NCBI RefSeq assembly: GCF_002105155.1
Contig: NW_019028994.1
Span: 558,001 to 622,000 of the forward strand
DNA from: Lobosporangium transversale
Lineage: Eukaryota; Mortierellomycota; Mortierellomycetes; Mortierellales; Mortierellaceae
Length of the DNA: 64,000 nt
Direction of reading: 5' to 3'
The number at the start of each line of letters is the position of its first letter. Position 1 is the stretch's first letter. Shown in pieces: positions 49,106 to 58,971 of the stretch. A program made the position numbers and the translations under genes. The notes under the pieces are model-generated. The model was not told the origin of the DNA. It ran no database searches and was given only the letters and a program-made list of their open reading frames with translations.

Positions 49106-52100
49106 ATGTTTGGCAATACAGATACTCCACCACGAAGTGTACTCTTGCCAGCACAAGCCCTGAAACTCTTTGATTTCTACATAAAGGGCGCTCGCACTAT
49201 AGACGACAATAGCAGCGACATAGTGATGGAGCTATGTCTCGATGCTGACTCTGTGCTGTCTCGAATCCACAAACCCATGAGAAAGTCACTCGCCTCAATA
49301 TCTTCAACCTCTTCAGCTTCCAATGAAGACCTAATGTTATGCAAAGGCATAGCCTCGGCCTACCATGAGCTTTCCCGTTTATTTGAACAGCTAGGTCACT
49401 CAGATGTCGCTCAAAGCCGTGGCAAGAAAGCTGAAAAATGGGGATATATCCAAGAGAGCAGCAGCAATGATAGCAATAACAGCAACAACAACAGCAACAA
49501 ACAAGAAAACAGCGGACCTATCAGCAGCAAGTTAATTAGAACGGTTAAAACAGTGCAGGCCATTGCAACTATTTCAAAGGATGTTTTTAACCATGATGAA
49601 CCTCCAACAGCCATCAGGTACAGCTTACCAGATGCTGGTTCTCACTTGAATGACATCCACCAGCTCGTGTACTGTCTCAGTTTGCTTTCTAATGCTTATG
49701 TACCAACAAATGATCTTGATGACCGTGAAAAGGAGTGGTGCCAGAGTGTGTTGAACGATCAAGATGAATATGATCGACTACGAAAGCTGGTATCGGATGT
49801 GATCGAGATGTTCATTAGTGACCAAATCAAGGTCGAAGCCACTGTCATGGAGGCTGCAACCCTGGCTCCGGTCCTCGATCAGGCTCAGTTTAGGACACTA
49901 CTCATGGCTTTGGTCAACGGAATCAGCCAGAACATCACGTTGGAGACTCATTTGCTTGAAGGATTGGCCCAATTGATGCAGCATGCTCCTCCTGGATATC
50001 TCGATTCGGATGACCTTGTCTCAATCCTCAACACTCTTAGCTCCCGCTTACAAAGCACTCATAGACAATCTTCCGACCATCTCTATCGTCTGTCCACTAC
50101 AGTCTCACATGTTCTCGATGCCATGGTCAACAACCAAGTCAAAGGTTTAAAGCGAGAACAACTCCATGGACCACTTTCAGCATTCCTTCAGGAACTGAAA
50201 GCCAGCTCAGATCCTCAACTAGTCTACCAAGCCGCTTATGCCTTCCAAGCCTTGCAATATATACCTGACGACGAATCAACAGTACAAGCCATGCTTCGAC
50301 GGACATCAACAGTGCTTCGAGGAGTGTTTGGAGTAGTGAGTGCTGTTAAAGGCTTAGATCTGAATGCCTTCATGGATGAGATAAGCAACATTCAGGAAGG
50401 GCTTTCTTCTGTAACAGGTACCATTGATATGAGTCTGAATGTATATACCAGTGTAACCTCACTATATGAGAGTGGATCGACATTCAGACAGTGTATGGAA
50501 GAAGGACTTAGCTTCAGTCACAAGTCAGCATGGTACCCAGCATTGCGTGGAGCTGATGAGCTAATCCAAAGAGGCGAGTTCACCAAGTTCAAGGATCTTG
50601 TGTGTGAATCATCTTGTCGAAATGATGCAGCATTCCAATGGGGACTATGTCAGAGGCTGGGACAGATTGCAGCTGATACACAATGGACCATTGAAACTCG
50701 AAAGGATGCCATCACACTCCTAGGAGAGATGTACAAGAATGACCAAGAGTGGGGTAATCATTCACATATCAAGCAGTGGATCATAAGTATCCTTAGAGAG
50801 CTATCCTCATTACCGCCAGATGGTCTACAAGGTGCATATTTTTTATCTTTTTCTGTGGATATGCTTGGATGTTGGCGATTCTCAGTGTATGATGATTTAT
50901 CTACTCACTCTATACTCATACTATTATTCTTTCTCTTTTCAGCTGCAGACACTCTCTTGGATGGTCTAGTGGAATATGGAGACACCAAGAAACAAGAGCT
51001 ATATAGGAAGTGTCTTCAAGAGCCAATGGCTCAGCATCCCTTCATCATCACACATCCTTCACCTACATCTTCACGCTTGCTTGACCGTGCACAAAATAGG
51101 CCCAATGTTGAGGACAGTCTACGGCAACTAAAGAGACAGCGGATGGAGGTTGGAAACAACCAAGGATTCTACATCCAACAGTATGCCAAAGCAAATCCTC
51201 AAGCAAGCGATGACAAGCTGTTCTTGCTGATGGATAAGGTGAAAGAGTTCTTGGATAGCGACCAGAAAGTGCTACTTGTCCAAGGTGATTCAGGAGCAGG
51301 CAAGTCTACATTCAATCGCACTCTGGAACGCACACTCTGGGAGACATATCAAAATAGACACGGTCGGATTCCACTGTTTATCAATCTCCCAGCCATCGAC
51401 AAGCCAGAGAAGGATCTTGTAGCAAAGCAGCTGCGACACTACGATTTTACAGACTCACAGATCAAGGAGTTGAAGAAGAGTCGATCATTCATCCTGATCT
51501 GTGATGGATATGATGAGAGCATGCAGACCAGCAACCTCTATGTCGTCAACCAGCTGAATAAGTCTGGAGAGTGGAGAGCTCAAATGGTGATTAGCTGCCG
51601 CAGCGAATACCTTGGATTAGACTATCGAGATCGCTTCCAACCTATGGACCGCAATCATCAAGCAGATGATGGATTGTTTGAAGAGGCTGTGATCATGCCA
51701 TTCTCTGAGACTCAGATCGATGACTATATCGAACAATATGTCGATGCCATGGATCCACTGTGGCATGCGGAGGACTACCGGCGTGCATTCAAACAGGTCC
51801 CTAGTCTACAAGATCTTGTGAAGAACCCATTCATGCTATCGATGTCACTAGAAGTACTCCCACGAATGGTGGATCCAGATCAAGGAATCTCCAACACCAA
51901 GATCAAACGCGTCACACTGTATGACCAGTTCGTTGAGCAGTGGCTCGAGCGAGGCAAGAAGCGACTAAGCGATGTATTAGGACTGGAAGACAGAAGGATG
52001 TATCACAAGCTATTAGATGAAGGGTTTGCACAGAATGGGATCAGATATCTTACCGAGCTAGCCACAGCAATCTACAAGCATCAAGATGGCAACCCAGTAG

Positions 52101-55100
52101 TGGACTACTCACCATCCAAGGACAAGGATACATGGAAAGAAGCGTACTTCAGCAAAGAGAATGAAAGGAAGCTTCTACGCGAGGCTTCACCACTTACTCG
52201 TACAGGCAACCAGCACCGGTTTATGCATCGGTCACTCCTAGAGTACAGTTTGGTACGAGCGATGTTTGAGCCTCAGAAAGCAATGAGTACTTCTGCAATC
52301 GATGAAGTAGCAAGGCCGGCAACAGCAGCTTCTCGTCGGCAGAGCATTAGTTCAGTGTTTAGCTTCGAAGGCATGGACACCAAGGGGGACGAGCAGGGAG
52401 TGGAAGTGGCGGAGATTGATGAGACGTCACCATTAGTATGGAGAAGCTTCGTAAGTGAACCATCTGTCCTTCAGTTCTTAGAGGACCGTGCCCGTCTCGA
52501 ACCGGTGTTCAAACAGCAGTTGTACACATATGTGGAGCTCTCGAAGAGCGATAGCAAGTGGCGGATAGCAGCAGCCAATGCGATGACAATCTTGATCCGA
52601 GCAGGCGAGTCATTTATCGAAGCAGACTTGCGAGGCATCCAGATCCCAGGAGCAGACCTCAGCCATGGTATATTTGAGTATGCTCAGCTACAAGGAGCAG
52701 ATCTGAGGAAGGTCAACTTACAGAAGTGTTGGCTTCGTGAAGCAGACTTAAGCGGAGCAAAGATGGCAGGAGTACAGTTTGGGGAATGGCCCCTTCTCGA
52801 AGTTGATGGCATGACATTGCAAGGGTCATACTCGCCTGATGGCAAGACACTCGCTGCTGTTATCCAAAATGACTCATATGAATGCTCAATTGCTATCTAT
52901 GATACATCAACATGGAGGATAATTTCGACTCTGGAGGGCTATGAGATTGGTAGGGAGCTTATATACTCACCAAGCAGTCGATATATCGCCAACTGGTGTT
53001 ATACCGAACCTGCAATTTTAATTTGGGATACAACCTCAGGAGCATTGATTCACCGATTGGAGGGCCATACAAAACGAGTAAACTGTGTAGTGTACTCGCC
53101 AAGCGGAAACGATCTTGCCTCAGCTAGCGATGATGGGTCAGTGCGAGTGTGGGACGCCCAAGCAGGGGTGCTCAAATACAGCTTAGAGGGCCATACAGCC
53201 CACGTGAGGAGTGTTGCATACTCTCCTGATGGACTCCAGATTGCAAGTGGCAGCTTTGACAGGACAGTACGGTTGTGGGATGCGATATTAGGGCAGCAGC
53301 TAATGCAGATGAACCATGAGCATAGGATTGAGCAAATTGTGTATTCACCTAATGGCCAGGAAATTATATCTTGCAGGTATCCCTGCGGTTTCCCGTATGT
53401 GTGGGATGTTGGGTCTGGTCAAAAAAAGTACGAGTTAGAGTATAGCAATGAACCCGGTGCCATTCAGTATTCTCCTAATGGAAAGCTCGTTGCTTCATTC
53501 TCCTCGAATATAGTATACCAATGGGATGTGCAAACAAGAAAGCTCACCCATACTCTTGCAGAGCATCCTGATCGTATCATAGACCTAAAATACTCACCAA
53601 ATGGAGAACAGATAGCCACTTGCAGTCTTGCAAAGACAGTACAGGTTTGGAGCACGAGATCAGGGCAACTCATGAATACTTTTTATGGCCACTCTGGCTT
53701 TATACGTCGTATGGCTTACTCACCAAACAGCCATCAACTTGCATCCTTCAGCGATGATAAGACAATACGGTTTTGGGATACTCGATTGCAGCAACCAAAT
53801 CATGACTCACATGGCCATTTAGCGCCGATCTATGGTGTTAGAAGCTCACCGGATGGGCAGCAGATAGCTTCGCGTAGTTATGATAAAACAGTGCGTATGT
53901 GGGATGCAAGAACAGGACAGTCCACCCATGTTTTACAAAGCATCGATGGATCCATAAAAGGCATCAAGTATTCTCCTGATGGTCAGTTACTAGCTTCTTA
54001 CCATGGTTCTTCACGTGTCTACCTTTGGAATGCTCGAACAGGCCAAGTCGCCCATACCTTGGAACTGCAGGACAGACAAGACGATTGGATCTGCACCTTT
54101 GATTTCTCACCTATTGATCACCAAATTACCTTTGGTCATCGCCGTGGAGATGTGACTATATGGAACACACAAACAGGAGAGCTCATCTACACTCTACAGG
54201 GCCGCATTAAAGCTGTAAGGTGTGTGGTGTTTTCACCTGATGGCCATCATCTTGCTTCGTATGATGAAGATGGCGCTCTTAGAGTCTGGAAAGTTTATTC
54301 AGGTGACCTTTGTTATGAAGTAAAGGCTGGAGAAAGGACGGGCAAATCTATCAAATACACACCTGATGGCCGAAAAATAGTGGTTGATTGCAGCTATGCC
54401 TTTCGTGAGGTGCAAGTACGGAACGCAGGAACGGGTGAGCTTTGCTATATAATACCTGAGTATTTTACAAGGGTAGGACCAATTTCACCATGTAGTCAAA
54501 GGATGGCTGGTCTGTGTGACAATGGACAAATTAATGTGGTGGATATGCAAACGGGAGCTGTTTTGTATATGCTTGAAGGGCACACCAAGGAGATCACAGA
54601 GATGGCTTATTCGTCTGATGGAAAGTACCTTGCCTCAAGCAGTCATGATAGAACAGTGCGAGTGTGGGATGCAGAGACAGGCGAGTGCTTGATAGTAATC
54701 CCATCTGAAGGCGGGCTTGTTAGAGCGCTTGTATGGAATACTTTTGAAGGAGGTTGCTTCCTAGTCACAGGATCTGAGGATGCCTCTGTTCGTATGTGGC
54801 AGATTGCGAAGGAGGGCAATCAGTATCAGTATCGCCTGAAATGGTGCACTAAACAGACAGTTCTCAATGCTAGCAACATGTGTATTCAAGATGTAATTGG
54901 ATTGAGCGCAGCCAACAGGAAGCTTCTGATGCAACGAGGAGCAATAAAAGAGCAATCCCATCCGTTGGTCGTATGTGAGGCACGCAAACAGATTGTGGCA
55001 GCATCACCAATGGCACACAAGTCCAAAGCAGCCTCAAGTCAAGCTGATGATTTTCAAGCCCTATCAGTAGAGACATCCCTGGAGACAGAGGATCTGAGAG

Positions 55101-55234
55101 GGGGAGCACTGCAGGCAACAGTTGCAGCAGCAGGTCAATCGATCAATGACTACCGATTCAAATACAGCATGTGCAGTGAATGTAGATTTGCACATGTTAT
55201 TTCATGTAGACCTCGCGACCAAGGAGAGCAGTAA
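49106..55234 (+). CDS. NLR-like protein: N-terminal helical region, NACHT, pentapeptide repeats, WD40 (copy 2)
   Basis: Spliced model: 49106-50831 and 50943-55234, giving 2005 aa. The 111-nt intron is a multiple of three without stops, so an unspliced 2042-aa product is also possible; donor (CAAG/GTGCAT) and acceptor (TTTTCAG) match copy 1, where the intron contains a stop. Domain order equals copy 1: helical N-terminus (1-575), NACHT with GDSGAGKS and FILICDGYDES, pentapeptide repeats (ADLRGIQIPGADLSHGIF), about 14 WD40 repeats and the C-terminal YSMCSECRFAHVISCRPR tail. The N-terminal and NACHT parts are very close to copy 1, whereas WD40 blades differ at many positions, as expected if that region reads variable ligands. 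AATAAA at 55257 serves as a possible poly(A) signal. Such proteins are fungal immune-type receptors by family analogy; function here is inferred only. Confidence 0.9.
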   Translation: MFGNTDTPPRSVLLPAQALKLFDFYIKGARTIDDNSSDIVMELCLDADSVLSRIHKPMRKSLASISSTSSASNEDLMLCKGIASAYHELSRLFEQLGHSDVAQSRGKKAEKWGYIQESSSNDSNNSNNNSNKQENSGPISSKLIRTVKTVQAIATISKDVFNHDEPPTAIRYSLPDAGSHLNDIHQLVYCLSLLSNAYVPTNDLDDREKEWCQSVLNDQDEYDRLRKLVSDVIEMFISDQIKVEATVMEAATLAPVLDQAQFRTLLMALVNGISQNITLETHLLEGLAQLMQHAPPGYLDSDDLVSILNTLSSRLQSTHRQSSDHLYRLSTTVSHVLDAMVNNQVKGLKREQLHGPLSAFLQELKASSDPQLVYQAAYAFQALQYIPDDESTVQAMLRRTSTVLRGVFGVVSAVKGLDLNAFMDEISNIQEGLSSVTGTIDMSLNVYTSVTSLYESGSTFRQCMEEGLSFSHKSAWYPALRGADELIQRGEFTKFKDLVCESSCRNDAAFQWGLCQRLGQIAADTQWTIETRKDAITLLGEMYKNDQEWGNHSHIKQWIISILRELSSLPPDGLQGAYFLSFSVDMLGCWRFSVYDDLSTHSILILLFFLFSAADTLLDGLVEYGDTKKQELYRKCLQEPMAQHPFIITHPSPTSSRLLDRAQNRPNVEDSLRQLKRQRMEVGNNQGFYIQQYAKANPQASDDKLFLLMDKVKEFLDSDQKVLLVQGDSGAGKSTFNRTLERTLWETYQNRHGRIPLFINLPAIDKPEKDLVAKQLRHYDFTDSQIKELKKSRSFILICDGYDESMQTSNLYVVNQLNKSGEWRAQMVISCRSEYLGLDYRDRFQPMDRNHQADDGLFEEAVIMPFSETQIDDYIEQYVDAMDPLWHAEDYRRAFKQVPSLQDLVKNPFMLSMSLEVLPRMVDPDQGISNTKIKRVTLYDQFVEQWLERGKKRLSDVLGLEDRRMYHKLLDEGFAQNGIRYLTELATAIYKHQDGNPVVDYSPSKDKDTWKEAYFSKENERKLLREASPLTRTGNQHRFMHRSLLEYSLVRAMFEPQKAMSTSAIDEVARPATAASRRQSISSVFSFEGMDTKGDEQGVEVAEIDETSPLVWRSFVSEPSVLQFLEDRARLEPVFKQQLYTYVELSKSDSKWRIAAANAMTILIRAGESFIEADLRGIQIPGADLSHGIFEYAQLQGADLRKVNLQKCWLREADLSGAKMAGVQFGEWPLLEVDGMTLQGSYSPDGKTLAAVIQNDSYECSIAIYDTSTWRIISTLEGYEIGRELIYSPSSRYIANWCYTEPAILIWDTTSGALIHRLEGHTKRVNCVVYSPSGNDLASASDDGSVRVWDAQAGVLKYSLEGHTAHVRSVAYSPDGLQIASGSFDRTVRLWDAILGQQLMQMNHEHRIEQIVYSPNGQEIISCRYPCGFPYVWDVGSGQKKYELEYSNEPGAIQYSPNGKLVASFSSNIVYQWDVQTRKLTHTLAEHPDRIIDLKYSPNGEQIATCSLAKTVQVWSTRSGQLMNTFYGHSGFIRRMAYSPNSHQLASFSDDKTIRFWDTRLQQPNHDSHGHLAPIYGVRSSPDGQQIASRSYDKTVRMWDARTGQSTHVLQSIDGSIKGIKYSPDGQLLASYHGSSRVYLWNARTGQVAHTLELQDRQDDWICTFDFSPIDHQITFGHRRGDVTIWNTQTGELIYTLQGRIKAVRCVVFSPDGHHLASYDEDGALRVWKVYSGDLCYEVKAGERTGKSIKYTPDGRKIVVDCSYAFREVQVRNAGTGELCYIIPEYFTRVGPISPCSQRMAGLCDNGQINVVDMQTGAVLYMLEGHTKEITEMAYSSDGKYLASSSHDRTVRVWDAETGECLIVIPSEGGLVRALVWNTFEGGCFLVTGSEDASVRMWQIAKEGNQYQYRLKWCTKQTVLNASNMCIQDVIGLSAANRKLLMQRGAIKEQSHPLVVCEARKQIVAASPMAHKSKAASSQADDFQALSVETSLETEDLRGGALQATVAAAGQSINDYRFKYSMCSECRFAHVISCRPRDQGEQ

Positions 55235-55359
55235 ACAGCATGCTATTGGGAGTAAAGAATAAAGTGAAGAGCTATTTGAAGACTGATCAGCTTAAAATGA
55301 GAATGATGTACATTCGTCTTTTACTTGACCAGTCTGACACGACAAATGTGCTTTTATCT

Positions 55360-55861
55360 TCAGTTCTTTCATGCAGATGTGTGTCTTATCCACATGTACA
55401 TGTACCTAGTTGAGCTGACTGCTGTGCTCTGTGCTCTGAATCAACGGAGATATCACTGAGAACTCGAAATCTGTACTGTCGTTGTCTTGTGTCTGTACGC
55501 AAGCAATATCCACGATCAAGAACAAACGTCTACGAGTAATTGCATCAAACATTGGGTGCCATCAAAACAACCGTTCTTTCTATTTGTCGTATAAAATGAA
55601 GGCACCGCTTTACTTGGGATCATCCAATCGTTTTGAGTAACAAAGAGTATTGGAGAGCGTTGTCCTTTCTCGTCTAGGGGATAGTTTCTTAATACCAGGT
55701 AATGTACGTCTTGGATACATACAATTCATGTTGATCTCTTATGAAGTGCCTCTCACATCCTACCAACCAACTATCAGTGGTTTTGAAGTCAATAGCAAGA
55801 CAAGTTCACACCATTTTATCAATGAGCCTGAACACGATGTAGACACAAACCAAGGGGAATA
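55360..55861 (+). pseudogene. Degenerate coding remnant downstream of NLR copy 2
   Basis: This is the counterpart of 20430-20894. It keeps the Trp codon that is TGA in copy 1 but has a two-base length change near 55655 that shifts the frame. The end (FEVNSKTSSHHFINEPEHD) is open to TAA. Both copies are thus broken at different places. Confidence 0.5.
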
Positions 55862-55884
55862 ACTCTATTCTTTTGACCAGTTAA

Positions 55885-56268
55885 TTGGCAATGTTTTTTG
55901 TGTACAACAAGTGAATCAAGAGAGGCAAAGAAAATGCTTGCAAAATAGCTATGGTTTTTATTGGCACTGTTGTAGAAATCTACCCAAAACTTCGCCTCTA
56001 TTTGCCACGACAAAATTCCTATTGATTCCACGAATCCATCCCTGGACATTTTTTTGCACCAATCTTGAGAATACCATCATTGATATACCTTCTTATTTTC
56101 CTACTCTTTCCTCCTCTTCAAAAACCCTTACGATGTTTCTCACAGTGGAATATGAGAAGCCAAAACGACGAGCAGTCATTGCAGGAGTCAATCCTCCATC
56201 AAAAATGGATCTGATAATTTTTTGACGAAGACCGGAATCAATGCATTGATAGCTTTTGAATGTGGCAT
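55885..56268 (-). pseudogene. Remnant of a transposase N-terminal helix-turn-helix region
   Basis: On the minus strand a frame near 56120-56250 reads LRQKIIRSIFDGGLTPAMTA followed by RRFGFSYSTVRNIV, a homeodomain-like helix-turn-helix as in Tc1/mariner-type transposases. The ATG at 56268 is out of frame with it and the frame soon meets stops, so it is a relic. It differs in sequence from the Tc1 transposase at 56641 and represents another family. Confidence 0.5.
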
Positions 56269-56522
56269 GGTGTAGTGCTGAATGTTAAAAAAAAAAAAAA
56301 AAAAAAAGAGTGCACGCGAAATTTATTTTAATGAATATGCACATTTAGATAAAAAAAAAAAAAAAAAAAAAAAAAAATATCACCAAAACTCATCTGTAGA
56401 GGCAGCCTTAGAGGCAATGGTTATGAAATAGGAAATATCATAGACAACAGCACCTGCAACAAGCAGGTCGATCAAAAGCTGCCAGTTTAAATACAGTGAG
56501 ATGCAGCAAATGTAATTATGTA

Positions 56523-57853
56523 CAGTCACATGAAAAAATTATACGGCAAAATAAATTTAGAAAATAATTGACGCGAAGATAGCATCCTCTCTCTTTCTTT
56601 TTCTCATTTTTCACAACAATAACAACTTGAAAAAACCACCATGCCTTTAAATTTGGATATCGAGGATAAAGCTATCATGGTTGGAATGCATCTTGCGGGA
56701 ATGAAGGATGCGGAGATCGCGCTGAAACGTAATGTACCAAGATCAACGGTCTACACTATTATTCAAAGATATTACAAAAGAGGTACCACCGCTCGCGCCC
56801 CACCCCAGGACGACCAAGAGCACTGAGTGAAAGAGATATCAGGAGCATAGTGCGCTGCACAAAGAGAGAAAGGAGAGCCACTCTTAAGGACATCACCAAT
56901 CAATTGGCGAAGAAAGTGTGCACAAGGACCGTTGCAGAGATATTGCATTCACTGGGTATCTTCAGCCGGATCGCGGTTCCAAAACCATACTTAAATGAAG
57001 ATCATATGAAGAGGCGACTGGCTTTTGCCAAAAAGTACGAGAGTTGGTCCAATGAAGATTGGAGTCGGGTAGTTTGGACTGATGAATCGTCATTTGAAGT
57101 TGGCGAGAATTTCCGTAAGATAAGAGTTTGGCGTACGGCGGAGGAAAAGTACGACCACGATTGCCTTATACCCACTTTCAAGAGTGGTAGAACATCCTTG
57201 ATGGTCTGGGGGGCATTCACATCAACCAAAAAGTCTCGGTTGGTTATATTTAAACGAGGTCGTAGAGATGGGCAGTGTTTTGTGGAAGATGTATAAAAAG
57301 TTGAACTAATCAGGTTTATGGCTGAAGTAGAGGGCGGCATTCTCATGGAGGATAATGCTCCAGTCCATACTTGTAAGATAGCAAAAGAATGGCGTGAAAA
57401 TAACAACATCTCTAGGATTCCAGACTGGCCAGCATGTTCTCCGGATATAAACCCCATCGAGCGTGTATGGTCATTTCTCGCTAATGCACTCGATAAGCGC
57501 TCCAGAGGACCAAGAGATCTCCCCAGTCTCGCAGTAGCTCTTACTGAGGAGTGGAATAATTTGCTACAAGAGAAACTGGCAAGCCTTGTTGATTCCATGC
57601 CCAACAGGCTGAAAGAAGTGAGGAAGGCTAAAGGTGGGCACACTCATTATTAAACCCACATAGTACTTTTACCTTTCATACAGTATATCCTCAAAACCTC
57701 CATAAAGAAACAAAATCGACCTCTTTAACGAATTCTAAAGTTTCATGTTGATTGATAAAGTCTTTGTGTATGTTGTCTATGATCTGTTTGTCAAGGGTGC
57801 TCAAAAAATTACAAAAAAAATAGAATTTGCCGTAAAATTTCTTCATGTGACTG
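56523..57853 (+). mobile_element. Tc1/mariner-type DNA transposon, 1331 bp, with TA target duplication
   Basis: Both ends start with CAGTCACATGAA and continue with a near-identical run ending TACGGCAAA (left 56523-56552; right is the reverse complement ending at 57853). TA is present directly outside each end (56521-56522 and 57854-57855), the signature of this superfamily. The element contains one transposase gene with two lesions. Confidence 0.9.
56641..57653 (+). pseudogene. Tc1-like DDE transposase, broken by one frameshift and one stop
   Basis: The N-terminal frame (56641-56826) has a helix-turn-helix (MKDAEIALKRNVPRSTVYTI). It shifts near 56800 in a C-rich stretch, after which a second helix-turn-helix-like region and the catalytic domain follow (frame of 56850). 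A TAA interrupts this frame at 57294-57296, and the same frame continues to 57653. Catalytic residues are visible: first Asp in WTDESSFEVG, second Asp in MEDNAPVHT, Glu in SPDINPIERVW, with 35 residues between the last two by my count. Terminal repeats are nearly identical, so the lesions look recent. The product would not be active as it stands. Confidence 0.85.
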
Positions 57854-58284
57854 TACATACGCTATCAAGAGTAAAGAATAAAATGGAGAGACACTTGGGT
57901 AATCACCATAAAAATACTGTATACATGTCTGCTGTAGGAGTAAAAATGGTTACAGTTGATACATGTTAAGATGAATGGTATCTACCATTGCGACTTGCTG
58001 CGTTTACTTAACCTATAGAATTTGCCGCTCGCTTGTTTCCTGTACATAGTTTTAACCAATAAAAACTGATTTAGCTGGTAAAAACTGGTGCTTGACACGT
58101 CTTTTGAAAATGAATTTTAGGCGATGTTTATTATACGACTCAGCTGATTCTTAAAAATAGTTTTTTTCTTTTCTTTTTTTTTTTCTTCAAAAGTTTCTTA
58201 TTTTCATATAACTCATTACAAGGAGAAAGAAAAGAGAACTCAGGAAGATATGCACCACAATACAAAAGATAACTGTTAGAGAGA

Positions 58285-58971
58285 TCATCCTCCTCTGGCG
58301 AACTTCTGGAGGTTTGCCAAACTGCCATTCCAATAATCACCATCGCCTGGGTTGGGGCTTGCGTTATCCGTATACTGCCAGAACGAGTAGAATGCCCATC
58401 CTGCAGGAAGAGTTCCGGGCGTACTAGCGTACCTCGCAATCCACAGTGGGTTTTCGCTACCGAAACCACCGTAGTTTCCAGTACATAATTGCCACCAGCT
58501 GGTACTCGTATAGATAACAGGAGGACGTCCGGTTTTGGTTTTGTACGTATTGGAAAAATCGCGAATCCAGTTAACCATACCAGCTGCGCTCAGTCCATAG
58601 CATTTGTTGGTTCCATATGGATTGTATTCAAGGTCGACGACGCCTGGAAGAGTAATACCATCGCCACTCCACCCACCGCCATTGGAGACGAAGTAATTGG
58701 CTTGTACCGCACCACTTGAAACGTCTGGACGGGCGAAATGGTATGATCCTCGGATTAGACCCACGTTGGTAGCACCAGTGTACTGTGAGTTGAAGCTAGG
58801 ATTCTTGTAGCCGGTGCCTTCTGTGGCTTTGATATAAACGAATTTTATTCCGTTCGCCTTCACCGTATTCCAGTTTACGTTTGGCTGATATCCTGATACA
58901 TCTATTCCTTTGACTGTTTCGGAGTACGCGACAGAAGCACATAAAAGGAGGGCGGCTAACTTCTTCATCAT
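58285..58971 (-). CDS. Secreted GH25 lysozyme (Chalaropsis type)
   Basis: Intronless 228-aa frame on the minus strand. The first 17 residues (MMKKLAALLLCASVAYS) form a signal peptide; either of the two adjacent ATGs may start. The mature part has the GH25 fold markers: GIDVSGYQPNVNW at the start with the conserved Asp, FVYIKATEGTGYKN, RGSYHFARP, the catalytic Asp-x-Glu in GVVDLEYNP, and FWQYTDN near the end. GH25 enzymes cut the N-acetylmuramic acid-GlcNAc bond of bacterial peptidoglycan, so an extracellular antibacterial or bacteria-feeding role is likely. The length is typical of single-domain fungal and bacterial members. Lack of introns and family distribution are compatible with horizontal origin, which I infer but cannot show. 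The gene lies just beyond the NLR/transposon debris. Confidence 0.93.
   Translation of the reverse strand: MMKKLAALLLCASVAYSETVKGIDVSGYQPNVNWNTVKANGIKFVYIKATEGTGYKNPSFNSQYTGATNVGLIRGSYHFARPDVSSGAVQANYFVSNGGGWSGDGITLPGVVDLEYNPYGTNKCYGLSAAGMVNWIRDFSNTYKTKTGRPPVIYTSTSWWQLCTGNYGGFGSENPLWIARYASTPGTLPAGWAFYSFWQYTDNASPNPGDGDYWNGSLANLQKFARGG

Larger units (their letters stand above)
48593..55881 (+). repeat. Arm 2 of the inverted duplication carrying an NLR gene
   Basis: Collinear with the reverse complement of 20406-27703, from the word 'cacttttgcc' through the 5' flank, gene and 3' flank to 'ttttgaccagt'. The 5' flank contains an expanded C run of about 16 (48887-48902) where arm 1 has only four or five C. 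Confidence 0.85.
56308..57965 (+). pseudogene. Internally deleted NLR-unit remnant, split by a Tc1/mariner element
   Basis: 56308-56390 matches the boundary repeat and start of the NLR 5' flank (48535-48600). From about 56440 the sequence matches the 3' end of the NLR genes ('gcaggtcgatca', then degenerate DYRF..YS..CS words). After the inserted element the 3' flank resumes at 57854 ('gagtaaagaataaa'). All NACHT and WD40 coding sequence is missing, leaving both ends only. Confidence 0.55.

Noticed and set aside
57002..57643. 213-aa minus-strand frame opposite the Tc1 transposase
   Set aside because: It is the antisense shadow of the transposase, whose catalytic motifs are on the plus strand.
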